This document shows, in pieces, positions 1 through 10,903 of a stretch of DNA of 64,000 nucleotides. A program made the position numbers and the translations under genes. Under the pieces are notes generated by a model. It was given only the letters and a program-made list of their open reading frames with translations. It was not told the DNA's origin and searched no databases. Every line of letters starts with the position of its first letter. Position 1 is the first letter of the stretch. Source of the DNA: Mauremys mutica (lineage: Eukaryota > Chordata > Testudines > Geoemydidae); assembly GCF_020497125.1 (NCBI RefSeq), contig NC_059094.1:4753733-4817732 (forward strand). Reading direction: 5' to 3'.

Positions 1-3000
1 CCTCACTTTAGTTCATTTAACACAGAGGACATGGCTAATCCCAGGCAATTTAATCTTGAAGGATAATCCAATTCTAAAGATTTCTGGGACCCACTAGGGG
101 GCGCTGTGCCACCAAGAGGAAAGGTTTCTGGCCATTGGGCAACAGAGCTGGAGTGAAGCCTTGCTGCCCCACCTCTTCTCCGATAGGAATCCCAGTTCTT
201 TCCTGGCCTCTGCTTACGGCCCCAGCGGCTAGGAAGAGGAGAGGGGAGTGACCTGCCCTGAGGGGACTCTGGGCAGACGCAGGACAGGACGGTCTGACGT
301 GGATCCAGCAGTCTGTGTGGGCACAAGGGCCAGCCGCTGGGGAATGCACTGCTAGCAGACACTCAGCTGCTCCAGCAAGGAGGGTGGTATAAGGACCTAT
401 GCAGAACAAGGACCAGGCAGATGAGGATTTCACTCTGCTTCAGGGCTTGCACCTTCTGGCTCTCAAGGGGAGTCGAAGGGGGGTATCTGACTAGTGGGGT
501 TTTGTAAGTTTCCCTAGCTTGAAAAAATCCGAGGGAAAAAAGTGAAAAGCCCATCATGGGTTTTATGAGATGAAACGTCAAGCAGACACTATCTGAGTCA
601 CTCCCTGAGTATAATAAGCTCGGACACAGACAGAACCATTTGGCACGTTGGCCAAAATGCAAAGGCTGCAATTCTGTAAACAAACTGCAAAGGCACAATA
701 ATCCAGGCCCCGGCCTGTTCGCTCGATAGGCCCTTACACCAGTTGCATCTAGATACCAATACGCTCTCACCCACCTATTTTCTTTCCAGGACATGGCCAA
801 TGTCACCATTTTGGCCAAACCAGTCCAGATATGCTAAAGCACGTTCAACAGATGTTGAGCCAACTGGAAAGAGGAGGCAGGACTCTAAAAATTATCTGCC
901 CTGCCTTCTGCCACAAGTTTCCATCATTTCGATGCCACAAACTGTGATGTGGCCTCCTTCGCCAACAGAGACCTTCCTTGTTAATGGTAGAAGAGAATGA
1001 GGGACATGAGGATTATGTTCCATTGGCACCAGTTCAGCCTCCTCTGGGCTCAACCTGCAGCCTGTCTATGTGGGATCAGTCTTTTTGAGTAAGTAGTGGA
1101 AAGCTTCCATAGCGTCTGTGAATGATTTGTTTAATTTTGTTCCGTGTGGTTCCAGTTCTTTATTGTTAATTAGAACAAGCCAGATTTCCTCTCATGACAG
1201 TTGTGATGTCAGCCTCAAATTTGTCAAGTCCCCGTGAAACCTTCAGTTGTTCTTGTGCAGTTTGCCTCTGCAGAGACTCTGCTTGTGTGAATTGTGTCCT
1301 GTGTTGTGAACAAACACTTCTTGTGCTTAATGCAAGTTTCAACATTACAGCTACATTTTGATGATATCGTCAGAACTATTATCTTCCAGGACAGGAAAAC
1401 TCATCAGTGTTCTGCCCTGGGACTCCAGTAGACAAAAGTTCATTCAATCACACATTTGATCTTGGAAAATGACAACTCCTCTCGCCCCGACTTTTTGTAC
1501 TTTTTGAGGTGAGCCCAAATCTTTCCTGTCTTGCTACTTAACGCCTCTTGACAAAGATCATATTTTGCATGACAGATTTCTCTGTTTTGATCATGTTAGT
1601 TCATTTGTTGCTTGTTTCCTACCTCCCTCCGTTTTTGGCACATTGAATGAGATAAATTCATACACTAGCGATTGGTCATCACTAATCTTGCATTTGCAGT
1701 ATTGACTGGCAGCACCAGTGAGGAGAAGAATCAACCATCCAGGGAATGCAATAATATGAAGACTGACAAGCTTTATGCAGCCCTGTTACTGGGGCTGGTC
1801 CGTCTTCCGCATGTTCCTAGCTTCTACCAAACCAAGCCTCTGCCCCACAGCTCACAACTGTACTCGCTCTCCTGTCTTCGGTTTCCAATGACCATTGATC
1901 CCACTTGTCTTGGGGGGCTAGCCCTTTAAGGGAGTTGGACTGAGCCCCGCTGGGCCTAGTTATCTGGCTCAAGCTGATGGATTTGGGCTTGGGCTAGTGT
2001 TTGAGACAGGTGACCAGGATCACCTAGTAGTAACCTGGTGTGTGTTTGTGGGAGGGGCGGCTGCTCCATCGGTGAGAAGAAGGAAAGAGGTCTGCATGGA
2101 GCTGCTTGGAATGGGTCTGCAGTGGGCCTTGGGTTGGGGGACCACAGCCGCCAGCTAGAAAGTGAGGAGCAGGAGCCAGAAGAGACGTGAGGATGCACCA
2201 GGCAGCAGGGCCTGGGTTCGGGAAGGAACTGTTAAGCCCAATAGGGGCACTAAAGAAATTGTGAAGTGGGAGGAAAGGCTTGTTTTGATTTAAGTTGACA
2301 CTTGAACTGTGATGCTTTTTAACCAACCAGACCCCCAACAAAAGGGGTTCTTTGACTCACAAATGACTAGGTGCATGTTTGGAGAAGCCCAAGAAGGGGA
2401 AACTGAAGCAGCAGCTGGTGCTGATGCCTGATTGGATAAGACCCTGTTACACCACCCACTAACCATGTCCTTCTCGGCAAACAGTAAAGACTCTTTTCTT
2501 TCCCTTCAGGCTACTATGTAGTTCTGTAACTTATTGTTTGTGAAAAGCCACAAGAGCCTTGACATTCTTTCATCACTTCCCTCCTCACATCTGAGAATAA
2601 AATTGTCATCTACAGATTGAAGTTATACACCAATGCTTCTGGTATTGAGAATTTTTCACGTACTCCGTCCGGTTCTGTAAATCAGAGCGTCAAAAGCACA
2701 AAGTTTGTGTGGAAACCCACCAAGCTGTTATGGGTTTTCCGCCCCTTTAAAATCAAACAAACAAAAACACCCCAGTTCAGGTCCCCACAGCTCAATTCAT
2801 TAGAGGCAGGAGAATGAAGGAAAGGTGCCCAAGTGGGTGCTCTGGTTGCCAGGGAGAACGAAGAGTACAGACAAGGAACCGAACAGGCGGTACCTGCCCT
2901 CAGCTTGGAACCAGCGGAAGCCAGTTCTCCAGATTTGCAGGGTAACTTCTCAAACAAAAGGTATCAACTGAATTTCATTTCTGTGAAAAATGTTGAGATT

Positions 3001-3124
3001 TGGGAATACAGTTTGCCCCATCTCGAGGTGAAAAGCCACAAACTCCAACCTTCTGGCAGCAGTGAAATTCCCCCAGGATTTCGTTCCGCGATATTTGGGT
3101 GTTTCTGAAATGAAACATGCTCCC
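1..3124. other. Unassigned non-coding stretch
   Basis: I see no gene, splice-bounded exon, RNA gene or repeat family I can name here. Open frames are short, lie on both strands and show no protein motif. The segment around 2740-2780 is A-rich. Confidence 0.5.
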
Positions 3125-3970
3125 TATTGCTTGGGAGCTCTGGTGGGTTGCCGCACAGCTGGGAGCCTGGAAGACCTGGGATCTGGCCAACTGGGGAGCG
3201 GGTTAGCCCAGAGAGCCTGATATCCAGCTTCGCGGGGAGCCTGGGGTACGGAGCTGGCCAGTGGGGAGGCTGGCAGGCTACTAGGGAGGCAGCGAGGGTG
3301 CAGGTGACTCTGAGGAGCTTGGGGGCCTGGAATTCCACTGGGCAGGCTGCCGAGAAACTGGGGAATCTGCAACCCCCAGCAGGCTGCCATGCAACTGGGA
3401 GGCCTGGAAACCCAGAAGCCTGGGAAGCCCAGTACTCTACTAGGCAGGAGCAGGGCATTCCTGAGAGCCGGACAGCCCACTTGGTGAGCTCCCTTGGAGC
3501 AGGGTCCCAGCTCCTTGGCTGCTTGCCAGGCAGGCTGCTAGGGATCCCAGGCCCCTCAGTAGTTCACCAGGTGTGAGCCGGGGAGGCCCAGCTCCCAAGC
3601 TCCCTGCCCACTCTGGATCTGTGACACTGCAAACCTGGGAGCCGGCCAGCCCAGGGAGCCCATCTGTCCAGCAAGCAGGCAGCTGGAGTGGGGTGCTGAG
3701 AAGCTGGGGTGGGGTGGGGTGGGGTGCTGGAACAGCAGAAAGTCCTGGCTGTATGGGAGCCTGCTTGGCAAGCGGCAGAGTGGCCGGGAGTGGCACCACT
3801 TCCAGGCTCCTCGCCAGCTTCCCAGGAGTCAGCTGGAAGCCTTGGCAGCCCCAGCTCCCAAGCTCCCAAGCATGCTGGCTGCCACAGAACATGGGAGCCC
3901 GGAAGCCATGGGAGCAGTCAGCTGCAGAGTCAGGCAGCCCAGGGAGCCTGGTGCGTGAGCAGGAATCCAG
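3125..3970. repeat. Degenerate tandem DNA rich in CTGGGAGCC / GGCTCCCAG words
   Basis: Words such as GGGAGCCTGG, CCAGGC and GCCAGCCCA recur at irregular spacing throughout. They leave many long but meaningless open frames on both strands, all rich in Gly, Pro, Ser, Ala and Trp. There is no fixed period, so I read it as an old, decayed minisatellite or the GC-rich body of a DNA element. Confidence 0.6.
3706..3725 (+). repeat. (GGGGT)4 microsatellite
   Basis: Four consecutive GGGGT units lie inside the surrounding degenerate tandem DNA. The plus strand has four G4 runs with one-base spacers, so a G-quadruplex is possible on paper. Confidence 0.8.
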
Positions 3971-3984
3971 GCAGGTTTGCATTG

Positions 3985-4078
3985 GATGTTTCGGTGCAAG
4001 TGACATATTCCCTGAGGAATGTTTTGATTTTGATAAATCCAAAGGAAAAATGTTTTGTCAGAAAATGTCCCCCTAGCT
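3985..4078. mobile_element. Fragment of an AGAGCTGG-ended MITE
   Basis: The segment ends in TCAGAAAATGTCCCCCTAGC, the reverse complement of the terminus shared by the elements at 10477-10903 and 21060-21348. The body is rich in TTTT/AAAA words typical of that family. The left terminus is not evident. Confidence 0.4.
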
Positions 4079-4378
4079 CTAGTGACAAGCCCCTACCTCC
4101 AGGGGTCACCAGAGGGGACAGAACCTCAGCCCCTCCCAGCCTGGAGCTAAAAGAGAGGTGCTATTTAGCAGTAACAATAGGGTTTTATCTCCTATGTGCT
4201 CCCACCAAGAGGGCGTGTGACATAGTCAGCTAGTACATGACTTATGGAGTTGTAGATGCTGTAAGTAAAGTGTCCTCCTGAGCCCTGCTTGACATTTCAA
4301 ACAAATCAGCGGTCTCCAAGATCTGCTATTAAAATAGGTTAGACACACAAATCGGCAGGTGCCTAATTCAGAGGAAAT

Positions 4379-4766
4379 CATAGAATCATAGAATCTCAGG
4401 GTTGGAAGGGACCTCAGGAGGTATCTAGTCCAACCCCCTGCTCAAAGCAGGACCAAACCCAACTAAATCATCCCAGCCAGGGCTTTGTCAAGCCTGACCT
4501 TAAAAACCTCTAAGGAAGGAGATTCCACCACCTCCCTAGGGAACCCATTCCAGTTCTTCACCACCCTACTAGTGAAAAAGTTTTTCCTAATATCCAACCT
4601 AAACCTCCCCCTCTGCAACTTGAGACCATTACTCCTTGTTCTGTCATCTTCTACCACTGAGAACAGTCTAGATCCATCCTCTTTGGAACCCCCTTTCAGG
4701 TAGTTGAAAGCAGTTATCAAATCCCCCCTCATTCTTCTCTTCTGCAGACTAAACAATCCCAGGTCA
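4379..4766 (-). mobile_element. CR1 LINE, 5'-truncated 3' end
   Basis: On the minus strand this reads the last ~97 codons of the CR1 ORF2 (4463-4756, stop at 4463). The C-terminal motif series [33 protein letters not shown] and LDKALAGMI is present. A short 3' UTR follows and ends in two copies of ATTCTATG. The ORF fragment has no internal stop. The 5' truncation at about 4766 is typical of CR1 insertion. Confidence 0.93.
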
Positions 4767-5064
4767 CACTTGCTTCAGGGCTGGTATTGGAAATGAAATC
4801 ACTGAATAACATTGCCAAGAGGGCTTGGCTTGTTCCTTGTCCACAGTGCATTCCTTGTGGAGCTCTTGCTTCAGCCCATGTGTAAGTCACGGGTCAGGCC
4901 CATGTTCTATCTGTGCCCCACCCACAGAGCAGATGGGGCTATTAAAGCTGTCAGCCCGAGAGCATGGATCTGTAGCTCCAATTATAGAGACTCGGATTTT
5001 GCTCCCAAGGTCCCTATTTCAAGCTGTGCTGGTGGCCATCACACACACATACTAGGCGGGTAAG

Positions 5065-5154
5065 AGCAGCAAAGAGTCCTGTGGCACCTTGTAGACTAAC
5101 CGACGTATTGGAGCATGAGCTTTCGTGGGTGAATACCCACTTCGTCAGGTGGGT
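5065..5154 (-). mobile_element. Hammerhead-bearing dispersed repeat, copy 1 (Penelope-like tail suspected)
   Basis: This is a short repeat also seen at 6211-6285 and 45415-45501. Common words are AGTCCTGTGGCACCTT, TAGACTAAC and GAGCATGAGCTTTCGTGGGT. Flanking GGGTAAG (5058-5064 and 5155-5161) fits a target-site duplication. On the minus strand it carries a hammerhead-like core at 5111-5148. Repeats with this kind of core are known in Penelope-like retroelements. The assignment of this copy to that group is inferred. Confidence 0.7.
5111..5148 (-). ncRNA. Hammerhead-ribozyme-like core
   Basis: Read on the minus strand the order is CTGACGA (5148-5142), then helix II from 5140-5135 pairing with 5130-5125 (6 bp, loop ATTC), then GAAA (5124-5121). 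Next come a 2-bp helix III GC/GC with a TCAT loop (5120-5113, extended by the A15.1-U16.1 pair) and TC (5112-5111), after which cleavage would occur. All conserved core positions of a type I hammerhead are present. Helix I is not obvious from the flanking bases, which could mean an inactive monomer or a form active only as a dimer. Confidence 0.55.
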
Positions 5155-5223
5155 GGGTAAGTTAGCCATGCCTGTGTGTGCAATACAGCCTTCCCTACAC
5201 ATGCATTTATGGGTTGAGCTGGT

Positions 5224-6488
5224 AATTATAGGCCAGCAGGACAGTGATCCTGGGCAAAATCCTGGAACGGCTGAAACAGGATTCGATTAATAAAGAACTA
5301 AAGGGTGGTAATATAACTAATGCTGATCTACAGGGTTTATGGAAAATAGATCCTGCCAAACTGACCTGAGATTTTACTTTTTAATGAGATGACAAGTTTG
5401 GTTGATACAGGCAACAGTGTTGATGTAATAGACTTCTGTAAGGCACGTGGCATTTTGATTAAGAAACTAGAAGGATACAAAATTAACATGGCACACATTA
5501 AATGGATTAAAACCTGACCAACTGACAGGTCTCCAAATGTAATTGTAAATATGGACACATCACTGGGGGTGGGGGTAGGGGGCTCTTGCAGTGTCCTGCA
5601 GAGATCGGTTCTTGGCCCTGCGCTATTTAACATTTTTATCAATGATCCCAAAGAAAACACAAAATCATCACTGATCAAGTTTGAAACTGACATAAAAATT
5701 GGAGGATTGATAAATAAAGAAGAAGACAGGCCACTGATACAGAGCAATGTGGTTCACTTAGTAAGCTGGGCGCAAGCCAACAATGTGCATTTAATTACAG
5801 CTAAATGTAAATGTACACACCTAGGAACAAAGAGTGCAGGCCATACTGACAGGCTGGGGGACTCTATCCTGGGAAGCAGGGACTCTGAAAAAGATTTGGG
5901 GGTCGTGGTAGATAATCAGCTCACAGGCCATGCTAATGGATGGCTAATGGATGAATAAACAAAGGAATATTGAGTAGGAACAGGGAGGTTCTATTACCTC
6001 TGTATTTGACACTGGTGCAACAGCAATTGAAGAAGGATGTTGCTAAATTGGGGAGAGTTCAGAGAAAAACTATGAGAATGATCAAAGGATTGGACAACAT
6101 ACATTGTAGTGGTAGACTCAAGGAGCTCAATCTAAGTCAGTTTAACAAACAGAGATTAAGGGGTGACTTGATCAAAGTCTATACGTACCTCTGCGAGAAA
6201 CAAATATTTGGTAAAAGCAGCAAAGAATCCTGTGGCACCTTATAGACTAACAGACATTTTGGAGCATGAGCTTTCGTGGGTGAATAATATTTGATAGTGG
6301 CCTCTTCTGTGTAGCAGAGAAAGGCCTAACATGATCCAATAGCTGTTAAGATGGAGCTAGATAAATTTAGACTAGAAATAAGGTGCAACTTTTTAAACAG
6401 TGAATGTAAATAGCCATTGGAACAATTTATCAAGAGTCGTGGTTGATTCTCCATCACTGGATTTTTAAAATCAAGGTTGGGTATTTAT
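5224..6488 (+). pseudogene. Old CR1-like LINE, reverse transcriptase remnant (left part)
   Basis: The segment begins with a decayed NYRP-x-S type motif (about 5227) and runs through reverse transcriptase blocks. The clearest is [14 protein letters not shown] (about 5605-5650), followed by a damaged FADD region and the EKDLGVVVD block (about 5888). Frames are broken by many stops and shifts, so no protein is possible. It then runs into the 3' region at about 6440-6488, where it is interrupted by a hAT element. The matching 3' remainder resumes at 10417-10476 and 10904-10975. A small repeat is inserted at 6211-6285. Decay is clearly greater than in the CR1 at 7831-10240. Confidence 0.8.
6211..6285 (-). 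mobile_element. Hammerhead-bearing dispersed repeat, copy 2 (truncated)
   Basis: This matches copies 1 and 3 from AAAAGCAGCAAAGAATCC to the start of helix II, then stops. An 8-bp direct repeat AATATTTG (6203-6210 and 6286-6293) brackets it and marks an insertion into the old LINE. On the element's own (minus) strand the 5' side is missing, so CTGACGA and half of helix II are gone. This copy cannot form the ribozyme core. Confidence 0.75.
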
Positions 6489-6499
6489 TAGGGCATTTT

Positions 6500-6965
6500 C
6501 AAATATATTGTAGTCTGTGTTGTAATTGAAATCAAAGTGTATATTATTTTTATTACAAATATTTGCACTGTAAAAATGATAAAAGAAATAGTATTTTTCA
6601 GCTGACCTCATACAAGTACTGTAGTGCAATCTCTTTGTCGTGAAAGTGCAACTGACAGATGTAGATTTTTTTTGTTACATAACTGGCCTCAAAAACAAAA
6701 CAATGTAAAATTTCAGAGCCTACAAGTCCACTCAGTCCTACTTCTTGTTCAACCAATCGCTAAGACAAACAAATTTGTTTACATTTACAGGAGATAATGC
6801 TGCCCACTTCTTATTTACATTGTCACCAGAAAGTGAGAACAGGCATGGAACTTTTGTAGCCAGCATTGCAAAGTATTTATGTGCCAGATATGCTAAACAT
6901 TTGTATGCCCCTTCATGCTTCGGCCACTATTCCAGAGGACATGCTTCCATGCTGATGATGCTCAT
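6500..6965 (-). repeat. Left arm of hAT fold-back (inverted copy of the right arm)
   Basis: The reverse complement of this arm aligns along its length with 7400-7830, including the hAT dimerisation-domain coding region and the outer AT-rich tail. Reading both by eye, identity is roughly four bases in five. Its coding copy lies on the minus strand and is broken. Confidence 0.8.
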
Positions 6966-6991
6966 TAAAAAAAAAAGCATTAATTAAATTT

Positions 6992-7636
6992 GTGACTGAA
7001 CTCCTAGGGGGAAAATTGTATGTCCCCTCATCTGTTTCACCCAAATTCTGCCATATATTTCTTGTTATAGCAGTCTCGGATGATGACCCAGCACATGTTG
7101 TTCATTTTAAGAACACTTTCACTGCAGATTTGACAAAACACAAAGGAGGTACCAATGTGAGATTTCTAATGATAACTACAGCATGGGACCCAAGGTTTAA
7201 GAATCTGAAGTGCTTTCCAAAATCTGAGAGGGATGAGGTATGGAGCATGTTTTCAGAAGTCTTAAAAGAGCGACACTCCGATGCGGAAACTACAGAACCC
7301 GAACCAGCAAAAAAGAAAATCAACTATCTGCTGGTGGCATGTGACTCAGATAATGAAAATGAACGTGCATTGGTCTGCACTGCTTTGGATTGTTATTGAG
7401 CAGAACCCATCATTAGCATGGACGCATGTCCCCTGGAATGGTGGTTGAAGCATGAAGGGACATATGAATCTTTAGCACATCTGGCACATAAATATCTTGT
7501 GACACCAGCTACAGCAGTGCCTTGAGAACACCCGTTCTCACTTTCAGGTGACATTGTAAACAAGAAGCAGGCAGCATTATCTCCTGCAAATACAAACAAG
7601 TTTGTTTACCTGAGCAATTGGCTGAACAAGAAGTAG
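6992..7636 (+). pseudogene. hAT-family transposase remnant (ZBED/Ac type)
   Basis: One reading frame runs 6992-7636 with two stops, a TGA at 7397-7399 and another at about 7522. The first part contains TAWDPRFKNLKCFP and an acidic/lysine linker (EPEPAKKKI), typical of ZBED-like hAT transposases. The second part is the C-terminal dimerisation domain, recognisable by PLEWWLKHEGTYESLAHLA, a tyrosine-leucine-x-TPAT block, FSLSGDIVNKK and LSNWLNKK. The BED zinc finger and catalytic region are missing, since the left side has been replaced by an inverted copy of the tail. The first stop fits CGA to TGA decay. It cannot encode an active transposase. Confidence 0.85.
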
Positions 7637-7830
7637 GACTGAGTGGAGTTGTAGGCTCTAAAATTCTACATTGTTTTATTTTTTAATGCAGTTTTTTGTA
7701 TATAAATCTACATTTGTAAGTTCAACTTCCATGATAAAGGGATTGCACTGAAGTACTTGTATTAGGTGAACTGAAAAATACTATTTCTTTTGTTTTTTAC
7801 AGTGCAAATACTTGTAATCAAAAATAAATA
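7400..7830 (+). repeat. Right arm of hAT fold-back
   Basis: This arm carries the coding-strand copy of the dimerisation domain followed by the AT-rich tail. It is interrupted at about 7830 by the CR1 insertion and resumes at about 10241. Confidence 0.75.
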
Positions 7831-10240
7831 TCTGCTGGGACAGCAATACAGTGGTGCACAGACAATACAGGAAGTTTTGGGAAAGTGTAGGGGACAATTT
7901 CCTGGTGCAAGTGCTGGAGGAACCAACTAGGGGCAAAGCTCGTCTTGACCTGCTGCTCACAACCAGGGAAGAATTAGTAGAGGAAGCAATAGTGGATGGG
8001 AACCTGGGAGGCAGTGACCATGAGATGGTCGAGTTCAGGATCCTGACACAAGGAAGAAAGGAGAGCAGCAGAATATGGACCCTGGACTTCAGAAAAGCAG
8101 ACTTTGTCTCCCTCAGGGAACTGATGGGCAGGATCCCCTGGGAGAATAACATGAGGGGAAAGGAGTCCAGGAGAGCTGGCTGTATTTTAAAGAATCTGTA
8201 TTGAGGTTGCAGGAACAAACCATACCAATGTGTAGAAAGAATAGTAAATATGGCAGGCGACCAGCTTGGCTTAACAGTGAAATCCTTGCTGAGCTTAAAC
8301 ACAATAAAAAAGCTTACAAGAAGTGGAAGATTGGACAAATGACCAGGGAGGAGTATAAAAATATTGCTCAGGCATGCAGGAGTGAAATCAGGAAGGCCAA
8401 ATCACACTTGGAGTTGCAGCTAGCAAGGGATGTTAAGAGTAACAAGAAGGGTTTCTTCAGGTATGTTAGCAACAAGAAGAAAGTCAAGGAACGTGTGGGC
8501 CCCTTACTGAATGAGGGAGGCAACCTAGTGACAGAGGATGTGGAGAAAGCTAATGTACTCAATGCTTTTTTTGCCTCTGTCTTCACAAACAAGGTCAGCT
8601 CCCAGACTGCTGCACTGGGCAGCACAGCATGGGGAGGAGGTGACCAGCCCTCTGTGGAGAAAGAAGTGGTTCAGGACTATTTAGAAAAGTTGGATGAGCA
8701 CAAGTCCATGGGGCCGGATGCACTGCATCCGAGGGTGCTACAGGAGTTGGCGGATGTGATTGCAGAGCCATTGGCCATTATCTTTGAAAACTCATGGCGA
8801 TCGGGGGAGGTTCTGTATAACTGGAAAAAGGCTAATGTAATGCCCATCTTTTAAAAAGGGAAGAAGGCGGATCCGGGGAACTACAGGCCAGTCAGCCTCA
8901 CCTCAGTGCCTGGAAAAATCATGGAGCAGGTCCTCAAGGAATCAATTCTGAAGCACTTAGAGGAGAGGAAAGTGATCAGGAACAGTCAGCATGGATTCAC
9001 CAAGGGCAAGTCATGCCTGACTAACCTAATTACCTTCTATGAGGAGATAATTGGCTCTGTGGATATGGGGAAAGCAGTGGACGTGTTATTCCTTGACTTT
9101 AGCAAAGCTTTTGATACAGTCTCCCACAGTATTCTTGCCAGCAAGTTAAAGAAGTATGGGCTGGATGAATGGACTGTAAGGTGGATAGAAAGCTGGCTAG
9201 ATCGTCGGGCTCAACGGGTAGTGATCAATGGCTCCATGTCTAGTTGGCAGCCAGTTTCAAGTGGAGTGCCCCAAGGATCAGTCCTGGGGCCGGCTTTGTT
9301 CAATATCTTCATTAACAATCTGGATGATGGGATGAATTGCACCCTCAGAAAGTTTGCAGATGACACTAAACTGGGAGGAGTGGTAGATACGCTGGAGGAT
9401 AGGGATAGGATACAGAGGGACCTAGGCAAATTGGAGGATTAGTCCAAAAGAAATCTGATGACATTCAACAAGGACAAATACAGAGTCCTGCACTTAGGAT
9501 GGAAGAATCCCATGCACTGCTACAGACTAGGGACTGAGTGGCTAGGCAGCAGTTCTGCAGAAAAGGACCTGGGGTTACAGTGGACGAGAAACTGGATATG
9601 AGTCAACAGTGTGCCCTTGTTGCCAAGAAGGCTAATGGCATTTTGGGCTGTATAAGTAGGGGCATTGCCAGCAGATCGAGGGACGTGATCATTCCCCTCT
9701 ATTCAGCATTGGTGAGGCCTCATCTGGAGTACTGTGTCCAGTTTTGGGCCCCACACTACAAGAATGATGTAGAAACATTGGAAAGAGTCCACCATAAGGC
9801 AACAAAAATAATTAGGGGGCTGGAGCACATGACTTATGAGGAGCGGCTGAGGGGACTGGGATTATTTAGTCTGCAGAAGAGAATAATGAGGGGGGATTTG
9901 ATAGCTGCTTTCATCTACCTGATAGGAGGTTCCAAAGAGGATGGAGCTAGACTGTTCTCAGTGGTAGCAGATGACAGAACAAGGAATAATGGTCTCAAGT
10001 TGCAGTGGGGGAGGTCTAGGTTGGATATTAGGAAAAACTTTTTCACCAGGAGGGTGGTGAAGCACTGGAATGGGTTACCTAGGGCGTTGGTGGAATCTCC
10101 TTCCTTAGAGGTTTTTAAGGTCAGGCTTGACAAAGCCCTGGCTGGGATGATTTAGTTGGGAATTGGTCCTGCTTTGAGCAGGGGGTTGGACTAGATACCT
10201 CCTGAGGTCCCTTCCAACCCTGAGATTCTATGATTCTATG
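7831..10240 (+). mobile_element. CR1 LINE, 2.4 kb, 5'-truncated
   Basis: The element starts within the endonuclease domain and runs to a 3' UTR ending in ATTCTATG repeats (to 10240). It lies inside the hAT right tail. The hAT sequence before it (AAAATAAATAT) and after it (AAATAAAAAG) is continuous, which fixes the boundaries to within a few bases. The bracketing AAATAAA may be a short target duplication. Confidence 0.92.
7851..10157 (+). pseudogene. CR1 ORF2 (endonuclease C-terminus, reverse transcriptase, C-terminal domain)
   Basis: This encodes most of the CR1 polyprotein that nicks target DNA and copies CR1 RNA. Visible blocks are the endonuclease GGSDHEMVEF (about 8012-8040), the linker RRPAWLNSEI, the RT block [29 protein letters not shown] (about 9090-9134), [20 protein letters not shown], and the catalytic FADDTKL (about 9355). 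The C-terminal [13 protein letters not shown] and DKALAGMI end it at 10155. Breaks are a frameshift near 8190-8200, an in-frame TAA at about 8852, an in-frame TAG at about 9440 (Trp position) and a frameshift near 9580. The catalytic aspartates are intact, but no single frame spans the protein. Confidence 0.92.
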
Positions 10241-10416
10241 AAATAAAAAGTGAGGATTGTACACTTCGTATTCTGTGTTGTAATTGAAATCAATATATTT
10301 GAACATGTAGAAAACATCCAAAAATATTTAAATAAATGGTATTCTCTTATTGTTTAACAGTGCAATTAATTGCGCGATTAATTATGATTAATTTTTTTAA
10401 TCGCTTGACAGACGTA

Positions 10417-10476
10417 ATGTTTATCTAAAAGATCTGCTCTAGCTCAAGCAGGACGTAATTCAGGGAAGTTCTTTGT
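10417..10476 (+). mobile_element. Old CR1-like LINE, continuation after the hAT
   Basis: The text TTTATCTAAAAGATCTGCTC then CAGGACGTAATTCAGGGAAG is the expected downstream continuation of the LINE broken at 6488. It is broken again at 10477 by a MITE. Confidence 0.75.
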
Positions 10477-10903
10477 AGAGCTGGCTGGAAAATACAAATC
10501 CTTTTCCATGAAAAATTTCACATTTTCAAAAAAAAACGTTGGTCCTGAATGGGGATGAAACATTAAAAACCTCAACATTTTTCATGGGAAGGGTTTTCAA
10601 GAAAAAGTCAATTTCAGAAGAAGTGAAATGGATTTTTTCAGCTTCCTATCTGCCAGTCTGGAAGGTGCTTGCCAATTTCAGTTTCTGAATTTGACAGGAC
10701 CCTCCCATCCCAGCTACTGGAGAGGCAGAGGGCCTGGGTGCTCAGGATGCCTTTGTGCCTGATGAGAACCTTCCAGGCGGGCTAAGGGGGGAGCTGTCAT
10801 TTGTATTTTCCTAATAGACAACTGAAAATTTGGGGCAAAACAAAAATTTTCCCACAGAAAATTTTGGATTTGCAAAAAGGGCATTTTTCATTTGACCAGC
10901 TCT
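10477..10903. mobile_element. AGAGCTGG-ended MITE inserted in the LINE
   Basis: The termini AGAGCTGGCTGGAAAAT and ATTTTTCATTTGACCAGCTCT are imperfect inverted repeats. Each is followed by A/T-rich stretches (TTTTCCATGAAAAATTTC, TTTTGGATTTGC). There is no coding capacity. The same terminus recurs at 3985-4078, 21060-21348, 23108-23457 and perhaps 53433-53705. Confidence 0.7.

Larger units (their letters stand above)
6489..10416 (+). mobile_element. hAT DNA transposon, rearranged, with a CR1 inserted
   Basis: The left end TAGGGC (6489) and right end TTGACAGACGTA (to 10416) fit one hAT-type terminus, TAGGGCTGTCAA, with some decay. The flanks GTATTTAT (6481-6488) and ATGTTTAT (10417-10424) agree at 6 of 8 bases, as an aged 8-bp hAT duplication would. 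The flanking LINE sequence is continuous across the insertion. Inside are two inverted copies of the 3' half, a transposase remnant (6992-7636) and a younger CR1 (7831-10240). The right tail holds TTAATCGCG-type words at 10365-10405. Confidence 0.78.

Noticed and set aside
1166..1330. Minus-strand open stretch rich in Gln, Glu and Leu
   Set aside because: It is short, has no start, and shows only weak coiled-coil-like composition with frames broken on both sides. It could be a decayed transposon gene, but I cannot support it.
3124..4233. Several overlapping open frames of 100-200 codons on both strands
   Set aside because: All arise from degenerate CTGGGAGCC-type tandem DNA. Composition is extreme, there are no domains, and both strands are equally open.
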